Part shown: in pieces, positions 26,056 to 34,105 of the stretch
Numbering within the stretch: position 1 is the first letter of the stretch
Layout: each line of letters begins with the position of its first letter
From: an uncultured Bacilli bacterium
Lineage (GTDB): Bacteria; Bacillota_I; Bacilli_A; RF39; UBA660
Direction of reading: 5' to 3'
DNA: 46,571 nt
NCBI GenBank assembly: GCA_934183705.1
Contig: CAKPSW010000001.1
Span: forward strand, 1-46,571
The notes under the pieces: generated by a model
Database searches by the model: none
Told to the model about the DNA's origin: nothing
Seen by the model: only the letters and a program-made list of their open reading frames with translations
Made by a program: the position numbers and the translations under genes

Positions 26056-27355
26056 ATCATTTGTTAGTTGTACTATTGCTATGATACCAGTATACATATT
26101 TGGATATATAATCTTCGGTAAGAAAGAAGATTTAAAAAGAAATAAACTCTATAATTTGATTATACTTTTAATTGGTACTATCTTACATACTTTAGTTTAT
26201 ATGTATTTAACAGGAACAGTCAAAACATTGTTATTATGTGCAATCTTTGCTTTTACATTGAAATTAATTTTCAATGTAAAAATTGTCAAAGTTATATTTA
26301 CCACAATAATATACACAATTCTGTTGATAATACCAGATTTAATAACAACAGTAGCATTTATAAATATTTTTAATATAAGTAAAGAAAACTTCTATAGCAA
26401 TTTTGCAGGAGGTATCTTATGTAATATTATGGTAAGTGGATTAATGATTGTTATAACACTAATATTAAAAAAACCACTAAGAAAATTAATTGATTATAAT
26501 ATATCTACTAATAAAAAAATAACACTTATTTCCTTCTTTACTCTAACGACATTAGGCATTTTCTTTTATAATTTAATAAAATATTATAAAGATAATAACA
26601 ATATCTTTAGTTATTTAATAATTATAGCTACTTTAATGTTGATACTATTTTATTTATTTAAACAAAAAATAGATGGTGATACTTTAAAAAATAGATATGA
26701 TGAATTGTTAGAAATAATGAAAACTTATGAAGATGATGTTGAAGAACAAAGAACAATATTTCATGAAACTAAAAATGAGCTTATGATAGTTAGATGTAAA
26801 ATAGATGATAAAGAAGACAGTCAAAGTATTATGCAATATATAGATAGCATATTAGATGAGAAAAACAAAAAGAAAACAAGCATGATAAAATATGCAAAAT
26901 TTAAATATTTACCATCAAATGGTTTAAAAGGCTTTTTCTATTATAAGTTTATGGAAGCAGAAAAGCAAAATATTAAAGTATCAGTTAACATATCTAAAAA
27001 CATTGAAAACTCTTTTCTTGGAGAATTAGAAACAAATGATTTTAAACAATTAACTAGAATAATAGGTGTATATTTAGATAATGCTATTGAGGCAAGCTAT
27101 TTATCTGATGATAAAAAATTAGGAATAGAAGTATATTTAATTAAAGATAATATAAGTATCATAATAAGTAATACCTTTAATAATAATATTGAAAGTGAAA
27201 AACTTGGAAATATAAAATTTAGTACTAAAGGCAAAAATAGAGGACATGGATTATTACTAGTAAAAAATATATTAAATAATAGTTCTATATTTGAAAGTAA
27301 AAACGAAATAAATGATAACATATTTATTCAAAAATTAACTATAAAAAGTAAATAA
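26039..27355 (+). CDS. agrC: Quorum-sensing histidine kinase, AgrC-like
   Basis: 438 residues. The first 205 form about six membrane helices without a large extracellular domain, as in AgrC, the peptide-binding sensor. His242 in TIFHETKNEL is the phosphorylation site of this kinase class. The ATPase domain follows: DNAIEAS (N box) and KGKNRGHGLLLVKN (G box); a conventional D-x-G box is weak, typical of GHKL/AgrC kinases. Co-translated with agrA and convergent with agrB-agrD. Confidence 0.9.
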   Translation: MLEFCKSFVSCTIAMIPVYIFGYIIFGKKEDLKRNKLYNLIILLIGTILHTLVYMYLTGTVKTLLLCAIFAFTLKLIFNVKIVKVIFTTIIYTILLIIPDLITTVAFINIFNISKENFYSNFAGGILCNIMVSGLMIVITLILKKPLRKLIDYNISTNKKITLISFFTLTTLGIFFYNLIKYYKDNNNIFSYLIIIATLMLILFYLFKQKIDGDTLKNRYDELLEIMKTYEDDVEEQRTIFHETKNELMIVRCKIDDKEDSQSIMQYIDSILDEKNKKKTSMIKYAKFKYLPSNGLKGFFYYKFMEAEKQNIKVSVNISKNIENSFLGELETNDFKQLTRIIGVYLDNAIEASYLSDDKKLGIEVYLIKDNISIIISNTFNNNIESEKLGNIKFSTKGKNRGHGLLLVKNILNNSSIFESKNEINDNIFIQKLTIKSK

Positions 27356-27383
27356 AAAATCGAAACATAAGTTTCGGTTTTTA
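27354..27383. terminator. Bidirectional terminator between agrAC and agrBD
   Basis: CGAAAC and GTTTCG pair across a 4-nt loop and are flanked by AAAAAT on the left and GTTTTT on the right, so each strand reads a stem followed by a T run. Confidence 0.85.
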
Positions 27384-27391
27384 TTAATAAA

Positions 27392-27508
27392 TTATTTATT
27401 AAGTAAACTTTTAGGCATTTTAGGTTCATCAGCAAACCATACAGTACAAGCTTTAGTACCAGCGTTAGCTGAAAGAGAACCAATCCAAGATAATAATGAT
27501 GCAAACAT
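27392..27508 (-). CDS. agrD: AgrD-like autoinducing peptide precursor
   Basis: 38 codons. N-terminal amphipathic leader MFASLLSWIGSLSANAGTKA, core CTVWF, then acidic tail ADEPKMPKSLLNK. The tail fits the AgrD recognition pattern (DE-PK-MPKSLL) cut by AgrB, and the single Cys21 lies five residues before it, as needed for a five-membered thiolactone ring of Cys-Thr-Val-Trp-Phe. The exocyclic tail length cannot be read from sequence. AAAGGAGG lies 6 nt before the ATG. It follows agrB by 32 nt on the same strand. The gene is too short for most gene finders. Confidence 0.88.
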   Translation of the reverse strand: MFASLLSWIGSLSANAGTKACTVWFADEPKMPKSLLNK

Positions 27509-27540
27509 TTTTTTCCTCCTTTATATATATATTTGTCATT

Positions 27541-28149
27541 TTAATAATCAGAAGCATTATAAGTCTTATAATTATTATATGGCAATTGAAACACCCTATA
27601 AGTAACAGGATGAATCATCATACTAGCAGCCAAAAGCCCCATAAATAAGTAGTTGCTAATTACATTATCTTTAAATATAAAAATAAAGATGATATATACT
27701 AAACTAATAAATATTGAACCAATTTTATATATCTTTCTCTTTTTTGAATTAATAAGAGGTCTTTTGTAAGTATCCGCTGGAGCATATAAAATCATGCAAA
27801 TAAAGGCAATAGAAGACAACACAAGCTTAACATAAACATTTATATTAACGTATTTACACAACATTGCTCCTCCAACAAATACTGAAATAGAAATCAAATA
27901 ACAATGCCAACTTTTTTTAGCATGCATACCAAAAGCAGTCGTTCTAAGCAAATTATAAAACAATAAAACAATAACAAGTTCCTTCAGCACTCCCAAAATA
28001 TAAGCTATACTAAATATAACAATAACTTTTGTAAAAGTAAGATATATAGCTTCTAGTCCATATTCAATTTCATCAAGTTTATCTTGACTATAATTAGGAT
28101 ATTTCTCCCTAACGGAATTCATACATTTATTTAATATTTTACCTTTCAT
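27541..28149 (-). CDS. agrB: AgrB-family peptide protease/exporter
   Basis: Membrane Cys endopeptidase that removes the AgrD C-terminal tail and closes the thiolactone. 202 residues with about six hydrophobic segments. The catalytic pair is His76 and Cys83 (GMHAKKSWHCYL), at the seven-residue spacing of AgrB. APADTYKRPL (about 123-132) is another AgrB landmark. The upstream minus-strand promoter has a -10 TATACT but a poor -35, and carries tandem repeats that may bind AgrA. Confidence 0.93.
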   Translation of the reverse strand: MKGKILNKCMNSVREKYPNYSQDKLDEIEYGLEAIYLTFTKVIVIFSIAYILGVLKELVIVLLFYNLLRTTAFGMHAKKSWHCYLISISVFVGGAMLCKYVNINVYVKLVLSSIAFICMILYAPADTYKRPLINSKKRKIYKIGSIFISLVYIIFIFIFKDNVISNYLFMGLLAASMMIHPVTYRVFQLPYNNYKTYNASDY

Positions 28150-28167
28150 TCCTACCTCACGATATCA

Positions 28168-28227
28168 AGTATAGCACCAAAAAAAATTAATAATTACTAA
28201 TAACGTTGTTATTAAACAAAGTTATTA
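28168..28227 (-). promoter_or_regulatory. agrBD promoter with tandem 13-bp repeats (candidate AgrA site)
   Basis: Minus-strand -10 TATACT (28173 to 28168) has no good -35. Directly adjacent 13-bp repeats AACGTTGTTATTA (28202-28214) and AACAAAGTTATTA (28215-28227) agree at 10 of 13 positions and end 28 nt upstream of the -10. The GTT core resembles LytTR-type sites, but the 13-bp period is shorter than the roughly 21 bp usual for AgrA. Confidence 0.4.
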
Positions 28228-28289
28228 TGTAATAAACATAATTACTCACTAGTTAACATTTTTTACAATTTTAAGTGATAAAAATTATC

Positions 28290-28318
28290 TTGTTATAATA
28301 AAAAAAATGTAGTATAAT
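28290..28318 (+). promoter_or_regulatory. Promoter for the EIIB-like gene
   Basis: TTGTTA, 17 nt, TATAAT, 19 nt before the ATG. A second TATAAT just upstream overlaps the -35. Confidence 0.6.
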
Positions 28319-28336
28319 AAATAAGAGGTGAAGACA

Positions 28337-28651
28337 ATGGACATATATCAGTATATAATTATCCTTTCAATATTGTTAATAATAGCATTTGCAATAGTAA
28401 AAATGAATAAAAAAGATGTAAAATTAGAATTAAATAAATTAGTTGAATTATTAGGAGGAAAAGATAATATATTAGATACAGAAGTAGAGATGTCTAGATT
28501 TAAGGTAACATTAAAAGATATATCTAAAGCCAATAAAGATGGTATTATAAAACTAGGAGCAAAAGGTGTTGTAGAAATAGATGATCAATTAAAAATAATA
28601 TTAGGAAACAATGCTAAAAAACTAAAAAAATATATAGATGATTTAAAATAA
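28337..28651 (+). CDS. Membrane-anchored PTS EIIB-like domain without the active-site Cys
   Basis: 104 residues: an N-terminal membrane helix (about 5-22) and a domain matching the glucose-type PTS EIIB fold: LVELLGGKDNILDTEVEMSR, then FKVTLKDISKAN, LGAKGVVEIDDQLKIILG and KKLKKYI. In genuine EIIB the phosphorylated Cys lies just before the TRLR-like strand; here that stretch reads TEVEMSRFKV and no Cys occurs anywhere in the protein. It cannot act as a phosphocarrier in the usual way. ATG at 28337 follows GAGGTG. Located next to agrB, divergently transcribed. Confidence 0.72.
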   Translation: MDIYQYIIILSILLIIAFAIVKMNKKDVKLELNKLVELLGGKDNILDTEVEMSRFKVTLKDISKANKDGIIKLGAKGVVEIDDQLKIILGNNAKKLKKYIDDLK

Positions 28652-28664
28652 ATATAAAAAACAC

Positions 28665-28690
28665 AAGAACTTACAAAAAGTTCTTTTTTT
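28665..28690 (+). terminator. Intrinsic terminator of the EIIB-like gene
   Basis: AAGAACTT and AAGTTCTT pair across ACAAA and run into a long T tract. Confidence 0.88.
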
Positions 28691-28709
28691 TGACATTATT
28701 CGACATATT

Positions 28710-28737
28710 TTGACAAAATAAAAAGTTATAATATTAT
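28710..28737 (+). promoter_or_regulatory. Promoter for the orphan histidine kinase
   Basis: TTGACA, 16 nt, TATTAT, just upstream of the ATG at 28751; the leader is very short. Confidence 0.6.
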
Positions 28738-28750
28738 CGAAGGTGAAAAA

Positions 28751-29995
28751 ATGAATATAACAATAATAGATAATATAATAGAAAACATAATACTAGTAGT
28801 ATTTCCATTACTAGTATACTTAGTATTAAAAGTATATAATGATAATATAAGTAAAAAAAACAATGATGTACTAATAACAATATCATTAATAACATCACTG
28901 TATTTATGTTTAAAACTCGGAACGATATCTACTAATCCAAAAGTGTTACTATTCTGTAATATTCCTATAATAATATCATATCTTCATAAGAAACCATTTT
29001 TAGGAATATTTCTATCATTAACTAATGTCATATACTATATTCATATATATCCATGTGATACAATAATAATTATAATACTAATAAAATATATATCTTATCT
29101 AATATTATATATATGTGCAAATAAGAAAAATTTAAGTGCCAATAGTTTTATTCTTTCCATAGCGGTAATTCAAGCATTTTTCCTATCATTTGAATACTTC
29201 TTTAAAAATATAAATATTACTATAAACAATTTCATAGAAGTAATAATAATAGTATTCATTTATTATTTCGTAACTTTTGCAACTGTCTATATATTTAAAG
29301 TAGTCCAAAAAGTAGAATCATTAAACAGAACAATAGAATTACTAGAAAAAGATAAAATGATAAAAGATGGTTTATTCAAACTAACACATGAAATAAAAAA
29401 CCCCCTAGCGGTCTGCAAAGGATATCTAGAAATGATAAATCTAGATAACAAAGAAAAAAGTATAAAATACTTATCAATAATAAAACAAGAAATAAATAGA
29501 AGCCTAAATATAATGACAGATTTTAATGATTTTAATAAAATAAAAATAGTCAAAGAAAAAATAGAATTAAATCTCTTATTAGAAGATATATATGATTGTT
29601 TTAAAATAATAATAAAATCAAAAAGTGCAAAATTAATATACAATGATAGAGAAGACGAAACAATATATTTTGAAGGTGATTACGAAAGACTAAAACAAGT
29701 TATAATTAATCTATTAAAAAATAGCCTTGAGTCCATAGATAAAGAAGGAAGAATAGAATTATCCTCTAATATATATAAAAAACACTTAGATATCATTGTA
29801 GAAGATAATGGAATAGGTATGGCAAAAGAAGAATTAGAAAGAATAACCGAAATGTTCTATACAACAAAAAAATCAGGTAGTGGCCTAGGAGTAGCCCTTT
29901 CAAATGAAATAGTAAAAGCTCATAATGGAGAATTAATATACACATCAGAAAAAAATAAAGGTACTAAAGTAATAATAAGATTACCATTTAAATGA
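28751..29995 (+). CDS. Multi-pass sensor histidine kinase, sporulation-kinase-like
   Basis: 414 residues. About six N-terminal membrane helices (10-185) with no extracellular or PAS domain, a short coiled linker, then HisKA with His213 in LTHEIKNPLAVCKGYL and HATPase_c: N box NLLKNSLES, G1 EDNGIGM, F box MFYTTK, G2 GSGLGVALS. The topology recalls Bacillus KinB. No response regulator lies next to it, so it is an orphan kinase; feeding Spo0F/Spo0A is an inference from its architecture and the sporulation genes in the window. Confidence 0.85.
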   Translation: MNITIIDNIIENIILVVFPLLVYLVLKVYNDNISKKNNDVLITISLITSLYLCLKLGTISTNPKVLLFCNIPIIISYLHKKPFLGIFLSLTNVIYYIHIYPCDTIIIIILIKYISYLILYICANKKNLSANSFILSIAVIQAFFLSFEYFFKNINITINNFIEVIIIVFIYYFVTFATVYIFKVVQKVESLNRTIELLEKDKMIKDGLFKLTHEIKNPLAVCKGYLEMINLDNKEKSIKYLSIIKQEINRSLNIMTDFNDFNKIKIVKEKIELNLLLEDIYDCFKIIIKSKSAKLIYNDREDETIYFEGDYERLKQVIINLLKNSLESIDKEGRIELSSNIYKKHLDIIVEDNGIGMAKEELERITEMFYTTKKSGSGLGVALSNEIVKAHNGELIYTSEKNKGTKVIIRLPFK

Positions 29996-30057
29996 TAATC
30001 TTTCTTTTCTTATATATAAATATTTGTTATAATAATTATATAAGAAGGAGCGAGAAT

Positions 30058-30324
30058 ATGGAAGATATATTCATAAAAAATTTACCAACACTAGATTTAC
30101 ACGGTTATGATACATCCTCTGCTAGAGTATCTACAAATGATTTTATAAACAAAAATATAATAATGCAAAATAATAAAATAGTAATAATTCATGGCAAAGG
30201 AACAGGTCTTGTAAAAAAAGCAGTCCACGAAGTATTAAGAGAAAATAAAAAAGTAATAAATTACCATACAGACAACCTAAATGATGGCCTAACAATTGTT
30301 AGTTTGCTTGTTGACAATAAATAA
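30058..30324 (+). CDS. Stand-alone Smr-domain protein
   Basis: 88 residues, essentially only an Smr domain: LDLHGYDTSSARVSTNDFI (about 12-30) contains the LDLHG motif, and IHGKGTGLVKKAVHEVL (about 48-64) the HGKGTG motif. Smr domains are nucleases found at the C-terminus of MutS2, where they act in rescue of collided ribosomes, or alone as here. AAGGAG precedes the ATG. An ORF extending upstream lacks a ribosome-binding site. Confidence 0.88.
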   Translation: MEDIFIKNLPTLDLHGYDTSSARVSTNDFINKNIIMQNNKIVIIHGKGTGLVKKAVHEVLRENKKVINYHTDNLNDGLTIVSLLVDNK

Positions 30325-30339
30325 TTAGTATGCTATAAT
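30311..30339 (+). promoter_or_regulatory. Consensus sigma-A promoter for the small membrane protein/surface protein pair
   Basis: Perfect TTGACA, 17 nt, TATAAT, overlapping the end of the Smr gene and 24 nt before the ATG at 30363. Confidence 0.85.
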
Positions 30340-30362
30340 AATGGCAATTTTGGAAGGTATAT

Positions 30363-30491
30363 ATGCAGAAAGATAAAAAAATTCTTAATTTAATAAAAGA
30401 AATAAATAGTCTTATAAAATATATAATAATTACAATAGTTCTAATAATAGTTAGTATTATAATAATTATCATAGAGGCATATAACCATTAG
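30363..30491 (+). CDS. 42-residue single-pass membrane microprotein
   Basis: ATG at 30363 is preceded by GGAAGG and downstream of a consensus promoter. A charged N-terminus (MQKDKKILNLIKEINSLIKY) is followed by a very hydrophobic Ile/Val-rich segment (21-37) and a short EAYNH tail. It ends 11 nt before a larger gene that also starts with a membrane helix, so the two are probably co-transcribed. I recognise no family; the good promoter, ribosome-binding site and spacing argue for a real gene. Confidence 0.6.
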   Translation: MQKDKKILNLIKEINSLIKYIIITIVLIIVSIIIIIIEAYNH

Positions 30492-30502
30492 GGAGGTTTG
30501 TT

Positions 30503-31669
30503 ATGGAAAATGAAAACAGAATAAATTGGCTAAGTTTATTCATTAAAATAATAATAATATTTATATTTGTAATAATAATAATATGGTTAGCCATGAAGAT
30601 AATTAATAGAAATAAATTATCCGAAACATTTAAAAACAATATAAATAATATGCATTCAGTAGCGGAAGAATACTATAAAGGTATAGACTTGCCACTAAAT
30701 AAAGGTGAAAGCAAAAAAATAACTTTAGAAGAAATGATTGATCAAGATTTAATAATCTCATTAAACAAAGACTCATCAAATTCTTGCGACACAAAAAAAA
30801 GTTATTCAAAAATAACAAGAGAAAAAAGTAAATACAAATTAGAAACCACATTAAAATGCGGCAAAGAAAAAGATACTATCATTAAAGATTTCTCACTAAA
30901 AGATTGTAAGAATTGTAATGCTTCTAATAATAATAAAAAAGAAGATAAAGAAAAAACCGCTAATTCAGATGTGACTTCAAATACTAAAGTAGAAGAAACA
31001 AAAACAGATTCAACTACTAAAACAACCTACTATGAATACGTAAAAGAAAGTACTACATACTCAAATTGGGCAAGAGGCAGTGAAAAAGGAAATAATATAG
31101 AAAATAGATATGAATACTATGGTATTGCCAAAGATACATATTACACATTAGGCTATATCAAAGAAGGTCAAGTAGGAAAAACAGTAAACTATACTATAAA
31201 GTTAAATAACGTACCAAATAGTAATTACTATTTTACAATTATTGAAGATTCATCATATTTCACATCTAATGATGAAAACAAATATACAGACTCAAAAGCA
31301 TCACTAGTTAAAGAAAAATATGAACAAAATAGTAGTATTGCTAAGTACTCATTAGGAGAATCAAACTTTACATATAAACTATCACCATACTATAGAAAAG
31401 GTACATTTTATGTAGATGTAACTATAGTAGTAAATAATACAGACGGTGTAGTTCCATATAAAGATAGCAAATTAAAAACTAACATCTATTACTTACCAAT
31501 TAAGTTAGATGTAAAATTCTCTTCAAACCTTATATCAGAAGAGAAACCAACAGGAGATTATGAAACAATATCATATTATAGATATGTAACAACAACTAAA
31601 GATACAAAATGGTCTATAGAATCTTCATTAGAAGGATATACAAAGACTGGAAATACAAAATATGAATAA
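30503..31669 (+). CDS. Single-pass extracellular protein, unknown function
   Basis: 388 residues: one N-terminal membrane helix (14-30), then a large extracellular region. Residues 40-138 contain HSVAEEYYKG and four Cys (95, 119, 135, 138) and loosely recall pseudopilin-like lipid-anchored modules. An Asn/Lys/Thr-rich linker (140-172) follows, then a beta-rich region (175-388). A short motif occurs twice: YYEYVKESTTYSNW (176-189) and YYRYVTTTKDTKWS (358-371). GGGAGG precedes the ATG. Not recognised. Confidence 0.75.
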   Translation: MENENRINWLSLFIKIIIIFIFVIIIIWLAMKIINRNKLSETFKNNINNMHSVAEEYYKGIDLPLNKGESKKITLEEMIDQDLIISLNKDSSNSCDTKKSYSKITREKSKYKLETTLKCGKEKDTIIKDFSLKDCKNCNASNNNKKEDKEKTANSDVTSNTKVEETKTDSTTKTTYYEYVKESTTYSNWARGSEKGNNIENRYEYYGIAKDTYYTLGYIKEGQVGKTVNYTIKLNNVPNSNYYFTIIEDSSYFTSNDENKYTDSKASLVKEKYEQNSSIAKYSLGESNFTYKLSPYYRKGTFYVDVTIVVNNTDGVVPYKDSKLKTNIYYLPIKLDVKFSSNLISEEKPTGDYETISYYRYVTTTKDTKWSIESSLEGYTKTGNTKYE

Positions 31670-31672
31670 AAT

Positions 31673-31700
31673 AAGGATTGCCAAACTAGCAATCCTTTTT
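31673..31700. terminator. Bidirectional terminator between the surface protein gene and clpP
   Basis: AAGGATTGC and GCAATCCTT pair across 7 nt; T runs follow on the plus strand and a weaker one on the minus strand. It separates two convergent genes. Confidence 0.85.
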
Positions 31701-31713
31701 ATATTAGTAATTT

Positions 31714-32286
31714 TTATTTTAATATTTTATCTACAATACCATATTCTAAAGCTTCATCACTATCCATAAAATAATCCCTTTCAGTATCTCTATTAATTGT
31801 TTCAATATCCTTACCTGTAGTATCCGACAAAATCTTATTAAGCTTCTTTTTTAATTTCAAAATTCTTTCAGCGGCTATTTTAATTTCTGTAGCCTGACCC
31901 TGTACACCACCCAAAGGCTGATGAATCATAACTTCAGCATTGGGCAGAATATATCTTTTCTGACGTTTGCCAGTCGAAAGTAGAAAAGCCGCCATCGAAG
32001 CAGCCATACCAACACAAATTGTTGATACGTCACTTTTAACAAAATTCATCGTATCATATATAGCCATTCCAGCAGTAATACTACCACCAGGGGAATTAAT
32101 ATATAAACTAATATCATTATGATCAAGACTATCCAAATATAAAAGCTCCGCTACAACTATATTCGCAGTATTATCAGTAATTTCCCCATTAAGAATAATA
32201 ATTCTATCCTTAAGCAACCTAGAATAAATATCATAAGCCCTTTCTCCCATTTCATTTTTTTCAATAACAGTTGGAATTAAATTCAT
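31714..32286 (-). CDS. clpP: ATP-dependent Clp protease proteolytic subunit
   Basis: Serine protease that assembles into a tetradecamer and degrades substrates fed by ClpX or ClpC. 190 residues from the ATG at 32286. Catalytic triad Ser97 (GMAASMAAF), His122 (MIHQPLGG) and Asp171 (RDYFM); NSPGGS at 64-69 forms the oxyanion loop. The ATG follows AGGTGA; a GTG three codons earlier lies within that site. It is one of the few minus-strand genes right of the putative origin. No CtsR box was seen upstream. Confidence 0.97.
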   Translation of the reverse strand: MNLIPTVIEKNEMGERAYDIYSRLLKDRIIILNGEITDNTANIVVAELLYLDSLDHNDISLYINSPGGSITAGMAIYDTMNFVKSDVSTICVGMAASMAAFLLSTGKRQKRYILPNAEVMIHQPLGGVQGQATEIKIAAERILKLKKKLNKILSDTTGKDIETINRDTERDYFMDSDEALEYGIVDKILK

Positions 32287-32399
32287 TTTTATCACCTACA
32301 AATAGTATAATATATTATAGATAAAATCATACCAAAAAAAGAATGACAAAATACCAAAAATTATGATATAATAATCTATATAAGAATAAGGAGGTCATT

Positions 32400-34049
32400 A
32401 TGGAAAACATAATATTAACTTTAGATAATGGAAAGAAGAAAGAATTCGTAAAAGGCATAAAATTAAAAGAAGTAATAAAAACTCTAAAAGAAGAATATCC
32501 TAATGACATTATAATAGCCAAATATAACAATAACATAATAAACTATGAAGATACAATCACAAAGAATGGAACATTATCTTTATATGATATAAATACCAAA
32601 CAAGGAAATAAAGTATATGAAAGAGGACTATTATATCTATTTGAAGTAGTAGCCCTAGAAGTTTTAGGAAAAGATACAAAAATAATAGTAAAATACTCTC
32701 TCGATAAAGGAATATATTGCAAAATAGAAAAAGAAGTTATCGAAGAAGATATAATAAATATAAAGAAATTAATGAAAGAAAAAGTAAAACAATCTCTTCC
32801 CTTTACAAAGATAGAAACAAGTAGAGAAGAAGCCATAGAATACTTTAAAAGTATCAAAAGAGAAGATAAAATAAGAACACTATTTTATAATACAGCAAAG
32901 TTTGTTTCTTTATATAAATTAGAAGACACATATAACTATATCATAGGAGACTTACCAAACGATACATCAGTACTTAAATATTTTGACCTATCACTAATAA
33001 AAAATAAAGGAATAGTAGTGAGGTTTCCATCAATATATGATAATTCTAAAATATTAAAATATACTCATCATAATAACTACTTCAATAGTCTTGAAGAATA
33101 TTCCGAATGGGGGAACAAACTAAACATAAATAATATCGGAGAATTAAACGACTATATTACTACCAATAGTGGTGACTTAATACAACTATCAGAAATAATG
33201 CAAGACTATAAATTATTAAATATAGCAGAAGAAATAGTTTTAAATAAAGATGACTATAAAATAATACTATTATCCGGCCCATCAAGTTCAGGGAAAACAA
33301 CAACTTCAATGAAATTATCATTATATTTAAAAAGTTTAGGATTAAATCCAACTCATCTATCTATGGATGATTACTTTCTAGAAAGAGAAGAAACTCCACT
33401 AGGGGCAAATGGAAAACCAGATTTCGAATCACTAAAGGCTATCGATATTAAATTGTTTGATAGTCAAATAAGTAAACTCCTAAAAGAAGCCAAAGTAACA
33501 ATACCAACATTCAATTTCATAACAGGAAAGAAAGAATACAAAAAAACTATTCAAATGGGAAAAAACGATATTCTAATAATCGAAGGATTACATGCTCTAA
33601 ATGATGATATTCTAAAAAACATACCAAAGAAAAACAAATTCAAAATATATATAAGCCCCCTAACATATCTAAATATAGATAACGATAATAGAATAAGTAT
33701 GACAGACTTAAGACTACTAAGAAGAATAGTAAGAGATAACAGAACTAGAGGTTATACTACAACAACAACATTAAATAATTGGTCCGATGTAAGAATAGGA
33801 GAAGAAAAATATGTCTTTCCATTTCAAGATAATGCCAACGTTATGTTTAATACATCTCTAGCGTATGAATTAGCGGTTCTAAAAACCTATGCCGAACCAC
33901 TATTATATACAGTAAAGTCTGACGACCCAGAATATCAAACCGCTAAAAGATTGTTAGAGCTATTAAAATGCGTTTTACCTCTTCCAAGTGAAACAGTTCC
34001 GCAAATATCAATTATAAGAGAATTCATAGGAGGAAGTTATTTCGAATAA
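32400..34049 (+). CDS. TGS-domain uridine kinase-like protein
   Basis: 549 residues. The N-terminus (1-60) resembles the TGS/ThrRS N-domain (ILTLDNGKKKEFVKGIKLKEVI, SLYDINTKQG), followed by a ThrRS second-additional-domain-like region to about 215. The C-terminal half is a uridine kinase/phosphoribulokinase domain with P-loop SGPSSSGKTTT (about 290-300), SMDDYF and EGLHALND. The fused arrangement is widespread in Bacillota and annotated as nucleoside kinase. GGAGG is just upstream. The role of the tRNA-synthetase-like front end is unknown. Confidence 0.88.
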   Translation: MENIILTLDNGKKKEFVKGIKLKEVIKTLKEEYPNDIIIAKYNNNIINYEDTITKNGTLSLYDINTKQGNKVYERGLLYLFEVVALEVLGKDTKIIVKYSLDKGIYCKIEKEVIEEDIINIKKLMKEKVKQSLPFTKIETSREEAIEYFKSIKREDKIRTLFYNTAKFVSLYKLEDTYNYIIGDLPNDTSVLKYFDLSLIKNKGIVVRFPSIYDNSKILKYTHHNNYFNSLEEYSEWGNKLNINNIGELNDYITTNSGDLIQLSEIMQDYKLLNIAEEIVLNKDDYKIILLSGPSSSGKTTTSMKLSLYLKSLGLNPTHLSMDDYFLEREETPLGANGKPDFESLKAIDIKLFDSQISKLLKEAKVTIPTFNFITGKKEYKKTIQMGKNDILIIEGLHALNDDILKNIPKKNKFKIYISPLTYLNIDNDNRISMTDLRLLRRIVRDNRTRGYTTTTTLNNWSDVRIGEEKYVFPFQDNANVMFNTSLAYELAVLKTYAEPLLYTVKSDDPEYQTAKRLLELLKCVLPLPSETVPQISIIREFIGGSYFE

Positions 34050-34105
34050 CACTATATAAGAGTATATAAAATAACAAAAAACATATATATTAATAGGTGT
34101 ATAAT

